A DNA stretch of 37,871 nt, taken from contig JADHVE010000003.1 of NCBI GenBank assembly GCA_016784195.1, positions 1 to 37,871 of the forward strand, given 5' to 3'. Both the position numbers and the translations under genes were made by a program. This stretch comes from Candidatus Woesearchaeota archaeon. Its GTDB lineage: Archaea > Nanobdellota > Nanobdellia > Woesearchaeales > GW2011-AR4. Position 1 is the stretch's first letter; each line of letters opens with the position of its first letter. A model generated the notes under the pieces. The model saw only the letters and a program-made list of their open reading frames with translations. It had not been told where the DNA came from and ran no database searches. This document shows positions 17,215 through 25,380 of this stretch, one piece after another.

Positions 17215-17859
17215 ATGATGAATTACAACTATCTTGAGTTGTTGCTGTATTTAGCAGACAAAACAAAACTATTCTCGCCGTTATTAACATCAACAAATCA
17301 AATATCTTCAGATATTAAAGTTTCTCAGCAGACAATAAGCCGCAAACTCAGAGAAATGGAAAAACTCGGTTTGATAACAAGAAACGTAAATTATCTGGGG
17401 CATACAATAACATTAACTCAAATCTCAATAAGCATTTTAAAAGAACATTCAAAAAACCTCACAGCTTTATTAAAAAACAAAAAAACCTCAGTTACCGGAA
17501 CCATCATGGATGGCTTAGGTGAAGGCAAATATTACATATCTTTAAAGCAATATAAAAAAAACATTGAGAATAAATTAGGCTTCGCAGCCTACCCCGGAAC
17601 ACTAAATGTCAAGATAACTAAGCAAGGTATGGCTCCTTTTTTAAACAGCCTGATACCCATCAAGATTACAGGCTTCAAAACAAAACAACGCTCTTTTGGA
17701 AATATTGCCTGCTATAAAATAAAGCTTAAAAACACTGATGCTGCAATTATTGTCCCGGAAAGAAGCAGATATGAAGACATACTGGAAATAATAGCTCCAG
17801 TTAACATAAGAAATAAACTCAGCCTCAAAACAGGAGATAAAATAACAATTAACCAATAA
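17215..17859 (+). CDS. ribK: CTP-dependent riboflavin kinase with N-terminal winged helix
   Basis: RibK phosphorylates riboflavin to FMN using CTP. The 214-residue protein has a winged-helix DNA-binding domain (about 20-75, SQQTISRKLREMEKLGLI) followed by the DUF120 kinase domain (about 93-214). The kinase part has GTIMDGLGEGKYYISLKQY and the signature LGFAAYPGTLNVKI, close to the family's LGFxPYPGTLN. Fusion of HTH and kinase is common in archaea and suggests self- or pathway regulation. The start at 17215 (or the next codon, 17218) is about 26 nt from a TTTATAAG box; the longer frame from a TTG at 17173 is rejected. ribH follows after 204 nt. Confidence 0.92.
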   Translation: MMNYNYLELLLYLADKTKLFSPLLTSTNQISSDIKVSQQTISRKLREMEKLGLITRNVNYLGHTITLTQISISILKEHSKNLTALLKNKKTSVTGTIMDGLGEGKYYISLKQYKKNIENKLGFAAYPGTLNVKITKQGMAPFLNSLIPIKITGFKTKQRSFGNIACYKIKLKNTDAAIIVPERSRYEDILEIIAPVNIRNKLSLKTGDKITINQ

Positions 17860-18063
17860 ATAAAACACCAGCAAAAAACAGCCAATAGTGCACAAACTGG
17901 ATATCACTTAGTTATGCACGCGGTTAAGTTAATTTTTCATTATTATTGCAAAATTTTAAAAACTTAAAAAATATCCAAAAAACAAAACTAAGAAGATCTA
18001 CCAATAATTGTGTTTGTGTAAAATTACCTAATGTCAAAAAAATAATCAATAAAACAATTAAAA

Positions 18064-18468
18064 ATGAATCTAGCAATAGTAACAGCAGACTTCAACAGCA
18101 AAATAACCTACAAAATGGAAGAGGTAGCTAAAAAACAGGCTGTAAGCTTAGGTGCAAAAATAAAAAAAACAATCCATGTTCCTGGAGCATTCGAAATACC
18201 TTTTGCAGTCAATAAATTATTAAAAGATCCTGAAATTGATGGCATTATAACTCTAGGCGTAGTCATCAAAGGGCATACAGACCACGACCAAGTTGTTGCT
18301 AACAATGCCTCAAAACAGATAATGAACCTATCATTAAAATATGAAAAACCAGTTTCCTTAGGAATCATCGGCCCGAATGTCACAAGAACCCAGGCAGAAG
18401 AAAAGCTGGAAAACTACGCAAAACGGGCTGCAGAAGCAGTAATCAAAATGCTGAATATAAGTTATTGA
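18064..18468 (+). CDS. ribH: 6,7-dimethyl-8-ribityllumazine synthase
   Basis: RibH makes the riboflavin precursor lumazine. The 134-residue protein has HVPGAFEIPFAVNKLL for substrate binding, GVVIKGHTDHDQVV with the catalytic His74, and a closing helix in the archaeal form GPNVTRTQAEEKLENYAKRA. Length and motifs fit archaeal lumazine synthases. It follows ribK on the same strand, so the pathway's last steps are clustered. The 204-nt gap between them shows no FMN-riboswitch-like sequence and no convincing gene. Confidence 0.94.
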   Translation: MNLAIVTADFNSKITYKMEEVAKKQAVSLGAKIKKTIHVPGAFEIPFAVNKLLKDPEIDGIITLGVVIKGHTDHDQVVANNASKQIMNLSLKYEKPVSLGIIGPNVTRTQAEEKLENYAKRAAEAVIKMLNISY

Positions 18469-18560
18469 TATAACCTAAAAATGATAGTTTGCTCTGACAT
18501 ACAAATCCAAACATATAAATACTAAAACAAAACAGTATCATAAAAAAAAGGGGTGGTAAA

Positions 18561-19178
18561 ATGACAAACTCACAAAAATATGCAGCAGTTCCAGAAAAAA
18601 TAATATATCTAATCTTAATTGTTTCTATAATTTCTCTGGCAGTTTCATCATTTACCTTGTATGAGCTCAAAAAAACAACCAAGCCCGTACAAGGCATAGC
18701 AATTGACCAATTTTTAGCAAAACTAACAGACCACACCGAATTAGCAGATTATAAAGGCATTCCTCCTTCAAATATAGTGAGGGTAGAAAACACAAATCTT
18801 GCAAACCTTCAAGCCCAGATTAATGGCTTAGACACGTCTTTTATCGGGAGCTATATAGTCCAGTACACAGACAGGTTATTCATTTATAATTTAGAATCTG
18901 ACAAAATAATGGCTAATATACCCTTGGAGACTCAACCTCCAATGCCTAATGATCTTTTCACAAAATTATTACAGCATCCAGAGCTTAAAGGAACCGAACA
19001 GTCAACACCTCGGGGAGGACTCTTAGATGAAGAATCCTTACAAGCTCTAAAACAACAGCTTCCTGATGTTTACAAAGATGCCCAAGCAGGAGATTATTTA
19101 TTCAGATATCCAGATAGGCTGGTTATCTACAACTATCAGCAGGATAAAATAATAAATGCAGTAAGCCTTCAACAATAA
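18561..19178 (+). CDS. Single-pass membrane protein with duplicated extracytoplasmic motif
   Basis: The 205-residue protein has a transmembrane segment at about 14-35 and a soluble, probably extracellular, remainder. Two related units are visible: GSYIVQYTDRLFIYNLESDK (about 94-113) and GDYLFRYPDRLVIYNYQQDK (about 177-196). Both share the pattern GxYxxxYxDRLxIYNxxxDKI and are preceded by a variable helix. I do not recognise the family. The ATG follows a strong GGGGTGGT ribosome-binding site at 3 nt spacing, with a TATA-like box at 18508-18520, which suggests good expression. Confidence 0.75.
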   Translation: MTNSQKYAAVPEKIIYLILIVSIISLAVSSFTLYELKKTTKPVQGIAIDQFLAKLTDHTELADYKGIPPSNIVRVENTNLANLQAQINGLDTSFIGSYIVQYTDRLFIYNLESDKIMANIPLETQPPMPNDLFTKLLQHPELKGTEQSTPRGGLLDEESLQALKQQLPDVYKDAQAGDYLFRYPDRLVIYNYQQDKIINAVSLQQ

Positions 19179-19224
19179 ACCATGTAATTCAAAAAATAAA
19201 GAAGTAAAAAATAATAATTTTAAA

Positions 19225-20025
19225 CTAAAAGAAATCACTCAAAGTCATTTCTCTCTTTATAATTTCTTTTTCTTTTTCTTTTATTCCCTGCATCTTCAAT
19301 AAGGAATTAAAGAAAGGCTTTCTTGTCCGCCTGTTTAAAATGCTTTTTTGTAATAACTCTGCCAGTTTTTCAGGATTTTTAACAGAAACATGCTTTAGTA
19401 TCTCCGCTAATCTTTCTTCATTAGTCTTTCTGAACTCTTTGATCATATCTTCCTGATCCAGTACTGCCTTCAAAAATTCTTCTCTGTCTCCTGACCTTAA
19501 AACATTGCTCAAACCTGCAAACGCGCTTGGCTTTGCTAAAACAAGATACTTGACCAGCTGCAAAGTCCTTATTATGTCATTTTTGTAGTATTGCGTATCC
19601 AGCTTTTCAAATACTTTGCTCAATATAGTCTGAAATTCTAAAACCTGAATATTCTTGTTTCTAAAACTATCAACAATCTCTTTTTTTCTCGATTTAGGCA
19701 GCATACCTAAAACCAGAACTTTTTTTATCTTTTTACTGTATGAAAAATTCTTCAGGTGCGCATCAACACCTTTAATGATATCTTTATTATCAAACTTTTC
19801 ACCAATAATCTTTTTTACAGAATTACTGAAGTTTTTATCAAAAGCATTCCCACTGATAGAGCAGCTAACCTCAATATGGTGTATTTCCTCAATCTTTTCT
19901 TTCTTGAACTTCAGCGCAATAACTCCTATATCCCTGTTAGCAGCTTTTATATTGTTTATAGTAAAGAAACCGTTTTTATTATACCAATAATTAACTATCT
20001 CCTTTTCAGCAGACAACTTAAACAC
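19225..20025 (-). CDS. Hypothetical protein with restriction-endonuclease-like N-terminus
   Basis: The protein has 266 residues. The first 60 resemble a degenerate PD-(D/E)xK core: helix with E9 (EKEIVNYWYNKNGFFT), D32 in NRDIGVIALKF, and IEVSCS (E52), where Ser replaces the expected Lys. The remainder is helical and charged, with several Lys-rich segments. The start is GTG at 20025; a TTG at 20016, 8 nt after AAGGGGG, is an alternative. No neighbour gives a function. The nuclease-like reading is tentative. Confidence 0.6.
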   Translation of the reverse strand: MFKLSAEKEIVNYWYNKNGFFTINNIKAANRDIGVIALKFKKEKIEEIHHIEVSCSISGNAFDKNFSNSVKKIIGEKFDNKDIIKGVDAHLKNFSYSKKIKKVLVLGMLPKSRKKEIVDSFRNKNIQVLEFQTILSKVFEKLDTQYYKNDIIRTLQLVKYLVLAKPSAFAGLSNVLRSGDREEFLKAVLDQEDMIKEFRKTNEERLAEILKHVSVKNPEKLAELLQKSILNRRTRKPFFNSLLKMQGIKEKEKEIIKREMTLSDFF

Positions 20026-20278
20026 CCCCTTAGAACCAATAAGAGTTGGATTATTTATAAGGTTTTTCTTTTATTTTTGAATAAGTTTTTACAATTAGAT
20101 ATATTATTATGCGCAATTATTTGAGTATTTATCATCTCTTTTCTTTGTATTCTTTTTATTTTTTAAAATTAATTATAATTTTTATTTGATGGCAGGTATA
20201 GGAGGTATTGATTATTTTTTAATGGAGTATCAGAATATTGGCTTAACAATTAATTATAAGATTGACTAACAAACTGGC

Positions 20279-20698
20279 TTAAATACTCCACAAATTCAGC
20301 CCTATATCTTCATCTTTCTCTCTCTTAATTAAACCATCAACTTTCCTCAATACAATTTCTCCTGTTACGCTTATGATGCCTTCTTTCAAATGCCCGCCAA
20401 AAGCACCCATCTTCTCATCACTCAGTACAATATGAGAATGTACCAAAACCTCCCCATCTAATTGAGTTACATTCCCGCTGATATTAGCTATTTCCAGGTC
20501 TTTCTTTATGTTATTTTCAGAATATTCTTTTGTGGTGGTATCAAATATACTCAGAGTAACATTATCTACTGCACCTATTCCATTAAAAAATCCTAATTTT
20601 ATATTTTCCTTTTTACACATTTCTGTAATCTCTTCTATTATCTTATCTCCTTTCTCCAGCTTTATGCAGTAATGCTCTCCAAATTTTTTATATTTCAT
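20279..20698 (-). CDS. PPC-domain (DUF296) protein
   Basis: The 139-residue protein is a stand-alone PPC (plant and prokaryote conserved) domain: LGFFNGIGAVDNVTLSIFD near the start and VLVHSHIVLSDEKMGAFGGH with H87, H89 and H103, the putative metal-binding site. Family members form trimers and are linked to DNA binding when fused to AT-hooks, though bare domains are uncharacterised. Its ATG overlaps the stop of the preceding membrane regulator (ATGA), so the two are co-translated and probably act together. Confidence 0.9.
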   Translation of the reverse strand: MKYKKFGEHYCIKLEKGDKIIEEITEMCKKENIKLGFFNGIGAVDNVTLSIFDTTTKEYSENNIKKDLEIANISGNVTQLDGEVLVHSHIVLSDEKMGAFGGHLKEGIISVTGEIVLRKVDGLIKREKDEDIGLNLWSI

Positions 20699-21435
20699 CT
20701 TAAAATAAGGATATTTCCCCTCCCTTTTTTAATCTTTCTTATCCTGCCATTAGCTTCCAGCTCAGCAATTACCAGGCTTATCTTTGCCTCAGACAGTGGG
20801 ATCTTTTTCCTTATCTCTTTCTGTGTTGTTCTCCCACCTTCTTCTTTTATCATCTCAATAACCTTCTCAGCTAGATTCTCTAAATAAAAATCATACCTTT
20901 CCTTTTTTTCTTCTTTTTCATCTTCTCCCCCTTTTGTTATCTCCTCAGCCTTTTCTTCAAAAGAATCTTCCTTTTCAATTACCTCCCTCTTCTTTACACT
21001 CTTTTTTTTATTATAAAAATAAAATAATATCCCTGCCAAAATAATTAAAACAACAGAAAAACTGCCGATATTAAACCTATTCTTAGAAACCTCAATCTCA
21101 TCTTCTAATAACTCTTCCTCATTTATGACTGGAAACAGCACCAAATCCAGAATATAATCTCCATTATCCTGTACAGTTATATTCTCAGAAGTTGAAGAAA
21201 TAAGCAAAGTGCTTTCATAATGCTGCGCTTTGACTTCATAAACACCAATAGGAACTGTAAAAGAATAAGTTCCATTCTTTGAAACAAAAAATTGCTTTGG
21301 AGCAGTATTTATCTCGATAATAACATTCCCTATCCTATCCAATGAAAAATCATAGATATTTCCATGGATATTAGCCCCTAAAACAACCTCAGTCATCAAT
21401 AAAAATACAAACAATACCAACAAAAATTTCTTCAT
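20695..21435 (-). CDS. Membrane-anchored winged-helix regulator with extracellular domain
   Basis: The 246-residue protein has a signal peptide (MKKFLLVLFVFLLMTEVVLG), an extracellular beta-rich carboxypeptidase-regulatory-like domain (about 20-115), a transmembrane helix (about 125-143), a charged linker and a C-terminal winged helix (about 185-240, GGRTTQKEIRKKIPLSEAKI). This arrangement is typical of archaeal one-component membrane regulators that sense outside and bind DNA inside. The ATG at 21435 is chosen over 21456 because the TATA-like box near 21462 gives a leaderless start. It overlaps the PPC gene by 4 nt. Confidence 0.85.
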   Translation of the reverse strand: MKKFLLVLFVFLLMTEVVLGANIHGNIYDFSLDRIGNVIIEINTAPKQFFVSKNGTYSFTVPIGVYEVKAQHYESTLLISSTSENITVQDNGDYILDLVLFPVINEEELLEDEIEVSKNRFNIGSFSVVLIILAGILFYFYNKKKSVKKREVIEKEDSFEEKAEEITKGGEDEKEEKKERYDFYLENLAEKVIEMIKEEGGRTTQKEIRKKIPLSEAKISLVIAELEANGRIRKIKKGRGNILILR

Positions 21436-21613
21436 ATCAACAGTTAAGTCAGTCATAATATAAAAATGTTATGATAACTAAAAATCTCTAAAAATGCTTG
21501 TTTTAAAATAAAAAAGAGTTTCCAGCCTTAAAAACCTAAAAAAAGAGCTTATAAAGTTTTATAAAGTTTTAAAACCCCTAAAAGCCAATATATTTTTTTT
21601 AAGAGTAAGTATC

Positions 21614-21622
21614 TTTATAAAT
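21614..21622 (+). promoter_or_regulatory. TATA box of candidate small RNA
   Basis: TTTATAAAT lies about 26 nt before 21644, where a stable hairpin begins. No open reading frame of useful length starts downstream before the T-run at 21709-21722. Confidence 0.45.
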
Positions 21623-21643
21623 AAAAGCAACCATTATATCCTT

Positions 21644-21720
21644 GAATCAACTTAACAGTTGGTTCTATTCGGCTATCTTTATATTGGGGCAAACCTCGCG
21701 GTTTTGCCTTTATTTTTTTT
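21644..21720 (+). ncRNA. Candidate small structured RNA with terminator-like hairpin
   Basis: This lies in a gene-free stretch between 21436 and 21797. From the predicted start at 21644 the sequence GAATCAACT-TAAC-AGTTGGTTC folds as a 9-bp stem with one G-U pair and a tetraloop (21644-21665). A 22-nt linker follows, then GGCAAACC-TCGC-GGTTTTGCC (21688-21708, eight pairs with one bulged T), then a run of T with one A. A TATA box sits 26 nt upstream. The arrangement looks like a 77-nt independent transcript. It matches no RNA family that I recognise; transcription is inferred. Confidence 0.5.
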
Positions 21721-21797
21721 TTAAATTCTCTACTAAACTAAACTATGCAACATAAATAATAAACTATTTATACCTAACCATCTTCCATACATAAGAG

Positions 21798-23408
21798 ATG
21801 AAAAAAATCATTAAGTTAATAATTCTGGCTCTTTTTTTAGTTATCGCCCTTCCACTTGTAAATCCAGAAGAAACAAAGAATATGAAGAATACATCTCTTG
21901 ACCAGACAAACTCGCTTAAGGAAGACCTCGCTAAAGAACGGCAATTTGCAGAAATAAAAAGACAAAAACTGGAAAAAACCCAGGACTTAGAAGAAAAAAC
22001 AATAGAAGAATTCAGGATTCTAGAAAAAAACGAGCTTCAGAACATAATGAAGCTAAACGAAGAAAAACTAGTGAAACTAGCAGGGTTAAATAAATCACAA
22101 ATAAAAAAGCTTGCTGAAATCAAAGCAGTAAACCTAAGAAAAATAATCGGCTTGGATGAAAAAAAAATAAACAAAATAACTTCTCTTGACCAAGCTCAGT
22201 TGGAAAAATTATCAAATCTTGATAGGGCACGCTTAAATAAATTCTCGCAATTAAGCATCAACAGCCTAAACAAAGAACTGCAGAAATTAGAGATTAAAAA
22301 GATAAACCCTTCAGCCTTATTCAGAAAAAGGATATTAACAGAGCAAAAAATAAGAACAGCAGCAGAAAGATTTCAAGTAGCAGAACAAAACCTATTAAGC
22401 CTAAAAAAAGATTTAGATGCTGAGATAAAGCTGCTAAAAAAAGCTAAGGGAAGCAAGGATGAATTAGGAGTAAAAGAACATTCAAAAAAATACCTTTTGA
22501 CAGCAGCAGATGCTATAATAAACCATCTTGAAAAAATAAAAAGCAGGGTCCAGCAATCCCAGAATATTGATGAGGAAGAAGCATTAGAGCTTATTAAAGA
22601 TATTAACAAAAAAATACAGGAGCTTGAAGACTTGAAATCATCTGCAGAAGATATTGAAACAAAAGATGGAATAAAAAGTATAGCAAAAGACATAAATGCT
22701 GCATGGAAAAGAACAAGAATAAGCTCTGAATTCTATGTAAGATTATTAGTTAACAAAAAAATACAGGAAACCATAAAAAGATCAGAGCAGCTGGAAAAGA
22801 AACTTGACAGCATACTCGCAGAAATAGAAGAAAAAGCTTTTGAAGTTAAAAACATAGAGGAGATTTTAACAATATTCAGCGAAAAAATAGACGAAGCAAG
22901 AGAAAAACTTAAGGAATCACAGGGGAAATCCATCAAATCAAGAGCTACAGGCATTGAAGCAGACATCCAACAATTAATAATAGAGTCAAAATCTTCTTCA
23001 CAAGAATCAGAAATCCTACTAAAAGAAGCCCATAATATCTTAACAGAAATAGTAAAGGGCATAAAAGCTTTGTATCCTGCAGTGGATTTTGAAAAAGACA
23101 GGTTGGAAGAACAAATAATGATTGAAGAAAAAGAAGAAACAAGCAAAGTTAATGTTGAAATTAGAGGTTTCTTAAAAACTTCTCAGCAAACATTAGTTAA
23201 TTCTTTAATCCAGAATCTGAACCAGACAAAAACAAATGCAGAAATAGAGATAGATGCAACTGTAGAAAAAGAAAATTTAGAGCTAAAAAAAGAAATCAAA
23301 GGCACATTAACAGACCATCAAAAAATATTAGTCACTCAATTAACAGTAAGCCTTGAAGATATAGGTGAAAATGTAAAAATAAAGATTTTAGCAGGTGAAT
23401 TTGAATGA
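21798..23408 (+). CDS. Exported coiled-coil protein with 11-residue repeats
   Basis: The 536-residue protein has a signal peptide or membrane anchor at about 1-23. Residues about 72-160 form eight tandem 11-residue units of the form xLxxxxLxKLx (KLNEEKLVKLA, GLNKSQIKKLA, SLDQAQLEKLS, NLDRARLNKFS), a hendecad pattern that favours a right-handed coiled coil. Long heptad-like helices (about 170-430) follow, and a C-terminal part (about 445-536) holds two similar segments around RGFLKTSQQTLVNSL and KGTLTDHQKILVTQL. It is probably an extracytoplasmic structural protein. The lipoprotein gene downstream overlaps its stop by 4 nt, so the two are coupled. No known family is recognised. Confidence 0.75.
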   Translation: MKKIIKLIILALFLVIALPLVNPEETKNMKNTSLDQTNSLKEDLAKERQFAEIKRQKLEKTQDLEEKTIEEFRILEKNELQNIMKLNEEKLVKLAGLNKSQIKKLAEIKAVNLRKIIGLDEKKINKITSLDQAQLEKLSNLDRARLNKFSQLSINSLNKELQKLEIKKINPSALFRKRILTEQKIRTAAERFQVAEQNLLSLKKDLDAEIKLLKKAKGSKDELGVKEHSKKYLLTAADAIINHLEKIKSRVQQSQNIDEEEALELIKDINKKIQELEDLKSSAEDIETKDGIKSIAKDINAAWKRTRISSEFYVRLLVNKKIQETIKRSEQLEKKLDSILAEIEEKAFEVKNIEEILTIFSEKIDEAREKLKESQGKSIKSRATGIEADIQQLIIESKSSSQESEILLKEAHNILTEIVKGIKALYPAVDFEKDRLEEQIMIEEKEETSKVNVEIRGFLKTSQQTLVNSLIQNLNQTKTNAEIEIDATVEKENLELKKEIKGTLTDHQKILVTQLTVSLEDIGENVKIKILAGEFE

Positions 23409-23623
23409 AAAAATCCCATATAGCCTTATCTCTGATTATCATCTTTTTAGTAAGCTGCACAACAATACCTAACATCCAGGAAGAGCAGCAGGAAGAAACA
23501 GAGAAAAGCCTAGATATCTCAGAAACTACAGATGTTTCAGGTGTAGGGGCAATGGACAAAGAGTTAGACACTGCATCACTGGATACCTTAGGGGAAGATT
23601 TGGAGTATATTGAGAATATCTAA
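23405..23623 (+). CDS. Small lipoprotein-like protein
   Basis: The 72-residue protein has a hydrophobic signal segment ending in a lipobox-like FLVSC (Cys18) followed by a very acidic tail rich in Glu, Asp, Ser and Thr. The ATG overlaps the stop of the coiled-coil gene (ATGA), so the two are translationally coupled. It is probably a membrane-anchored partner of that protein. Lipid attachment is inferred; the archaeal pathway is not well defined. Confidence 0.65.
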   Translation: MKKSHIALSLIIIFLVSCTTIPNIQEEQQEETEKSLDISETTDVSGVGAMDKELDTASLDTLGEDLEYIENI

Positions 23624-23719
23624 GCCGTCCCTTTAGGAATTCACCCAATTAATGCAAATGAGTCCTGAATAAATTCTAAGTCAATAATTTTAAATAATAA
23701 TAGATAATTCTTTTCATTT

Positions 23720-24820
23720 ATGATTAAGCTAGATGGTTCTTACATGGAAGGGGGGGGAAGCATAGTAAGGCAAGCCTTAGCACTCTCAACAATAACCCAA
23801 AAGCCGTTTGAAGTTGATAATATAAGGCAGGGGAGAGCAACTCCGGGATTGAAAAACCAGCACCTTCATGGTATAAAGGCTTTAGAAAAATTATGCAGCG
23901 CAAAAACAGAAGGCGTTTCTTTAGCATCAACTCATCTTAAATACTGGCCAAATAAAATTGAAAGCAAAAATTTGGATATTGATATTGGAACTTCCGGCTC
24001 AATAACTCTATTATTACAATCCCTGCTAATCCCCTCTATTTTTGCAGATAAGCCATTAAAAATAACCATAATCGGAGGAACTGAAGGAAAATTTGCCCAG
24101 CCTTTTGATTATTTCAATGAAGTTTTTTTACCTCAGCTAAGAAGGTTTGCGGATATTGAAGTGAGATTACTCAAACGAGGATATTACCCTAAGGGAAATG
24201 GTAAAATTGAGCTCAAAATAAAGCAAAAATTTCATTTAAATGATTTTAATAATTTTGAAGATTTTCACAAACAATTAAAAGGAAACATTCCAAGAATAAG
24301 CCTAACGGAGCAGCATAACTTAATCCAGATAAAAGGAATTTCACATGCTTCTTTTACCCTGCAAAAAGCAAATGTCGCTGAAAGGCAGACAAAAACAGCA
24401 GAATTAATATTGAAAAATAAATACAGCTGCCCTGTGAACATAGGCACTGCCTATAACGAAACCTTATCAACAGGCTCAGGAATAGCTTTATGGGCTGTTT
24501 TTTCCAAAGATGAAGATGAAATTGACATCACCAACCCAATAAGGATAGGATCAGATTCTTTAGGAGAAAGAGGGAAAAAAGCAGAGATAGTAGGCCAGCA
24601 AGCAGCAAGTAATTTAATAAACGAAATAGAAAGCAAAGCCCCAGTTGACCATTACTTAGCTGATCAAATTTTATCGTTTATGGCTCTAACTGGTAAAAGC
24701 AAAATAAAAACCTCAAAAATAACAAGTCATTGCAAAACAAATATCTATGTCATAGAGCAGTTCCTTGGCAAAACATTCGAAGTTGATGAAAAAGAAAATG
24801 TTATTTCTACTATAGATTAA
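23720..24820 (+). CDS. rtcA: RNA 3'-terminal phosphate cyclase
   Basis: RtcA converts RNA 3'-phosphates to 2',3'-cyclic phosphates with ATP. The 366-residue protein starts with LDGSYMEGGGSIVRQALALS, the family's GEGGGQxxR-type motif, and has H311 in APVDHYLADQIL, the nucleotidylated His. The inserted domain (about 185-285) is present. The Gly-Gly-Gly is encoded within an eight-base run of G (23750-23757), a likely site for sequencing or replication slippage; the frame is intact here. A TATA-like box lies about 29 nt before the ATG. Confidence 0.94.
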   Translation: MIKLDGSYMEGGGSIVRQALALSTITQKPFEVDNIRQGRATPGLKNQHLHGIKALEKLCSAKTEGVSLASTHLKYWPNKIESKNLDIDIGTSGSITLLLQSLLIPSIFADKPLKITIIGGTEGKFAQPFDYFNEVFLPQLRRFADIEVRLLKRGYYPKGNGKIELKIKQKFHLNDFNNFEDFHKQLKGNIPRISLTEQHNLIQIKGISHASFTLQKANVAERQTKTAELILKNKYSCPVNIGTAYNETLSTGSGIALWAVFSKDEDEIDITNPIRIGSDSLGERGKKAEIVGQQAASNLINEIESKAPVDHYLADQILSFMALTGKSKIKTSKITSHCKTNIYVIEQFLGKTFEVDEKENVISTID

Positions 24821-24864
24821 AAAAATCCATAATCTTTATAAACAAAACTCAAATCCCACTTATC

Positions 24865-25041
24865 ATGGCAGAAGAAAAATTTGTATGTTTATCATGTAAA
24901 AAACGAATAACAAACACTCTGGGAACAACTAGATTTAAATGCCCGAACTGCGCTAAATCAGAAATCATCAGATGCAGGCATTGCAGGGAAATAGTTGCAA
25001 AGTACAAATGTGCATTATGCAATTTTGAAGGTCCTAATTAA
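24865..25041 (+). CDS. Zinc-ribbon RNA-binding protein (DUF1610/HVO_2753-like)
   Basis: The 58-residue protein has four CxxC knuckles: CLSC, CPNC, CRHC and CALC, ending in the conserved NFEGPN. These form two zinc ribbons of the archaeal DUF1610 family, predicted to bind RNA. It lies 8 nt before the aEF1B gene, a pairing conserved across archaea, which points to a translation role. A TATA-like box at 24833-24842 gives a leaderless start. Confidence 0.9.
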   Translation: MAEEKFVCLSCKKRITNTLGTTRFKCPNCAKSEIIRCRHCREIVAKYKCALCNFEGPN

Positions 25042-25049
25042 TTCTAAAA

Positions 25050-25328
25050 ATGGCTAGTGTAATAATAACTCTAAAAATAATGCCAAAAAGCCCGGAAGTA
25101 GATTTAAATCCATTAGAACAGAAAGCAAAAGATATTATAAAAGAATTCACAGGGGAAACAGAATTTAAAACCGAACAGGAGCCAATTGCATTCGGCCTTA
25201 AAGCATTAAATATAATGTTTGTTATGGACGAAAGCAAAGGCTCAACCGAAGAGATGGAAAACAAGATAAAAACCATTGAAGGAATAAATTCTGTTGAAGT
25301 TGTTGATGTTCGAAGAGCTATAGGTTAA
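25050..25328 (+). CDS. ef1b: Elongation factor 1-beta (aEF1B)
   Basis: aEF1B exchanges GDP for GTP on aEF1A. The 92-residue protein has the ferredoxin-like fold of the family: VIITLKIMPKSPEVDLNPLE at the start, PIAFGLKALNIMFVMDESKG in the centre and INSVEVVDVRRAIG at the end. Length and motifs match archaeal proteins. It is the second gene of an operon with the zinc-ribbon gene. Confidence 0.95.
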   Translation: MASVIITLKIMPKSPEVDLNPLEQKAKDIIKEFTGETEFKTEQEPIAFGLKALNIMFVMDESKGSTEEMENKIKTIEGINSVEVVDVRRAIG

Positions 25329-25380
25329 TTAAGCATTTTCCAGTTTAAGACAGTTTCTGTTGTATCTTCCCAGCTTCCGC

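Noticed and set aside
17946-18131. Plus-strand frame of 61 codons running into ribH
   Set aside because: It overlaps the start of ribH in another frame, is Asn/Lys-rich low-complexity sequence and has no ribosome-binding site.
20189-20269. Small plus-strand frame of 26 codons in the gap before the PPC gene
   Set aside because: Its TATA-like sequence is too close to the ATG and there is no family or coding support; the 20026-20278 gap is otherwise featureless.
21644-21720. Possible tRNA, suggested by GGTTCTATTC
   Set aside because: No acceptor stem, D-arm or anticodon arm can be formed around it; the hairpin-terminator reading fits better.
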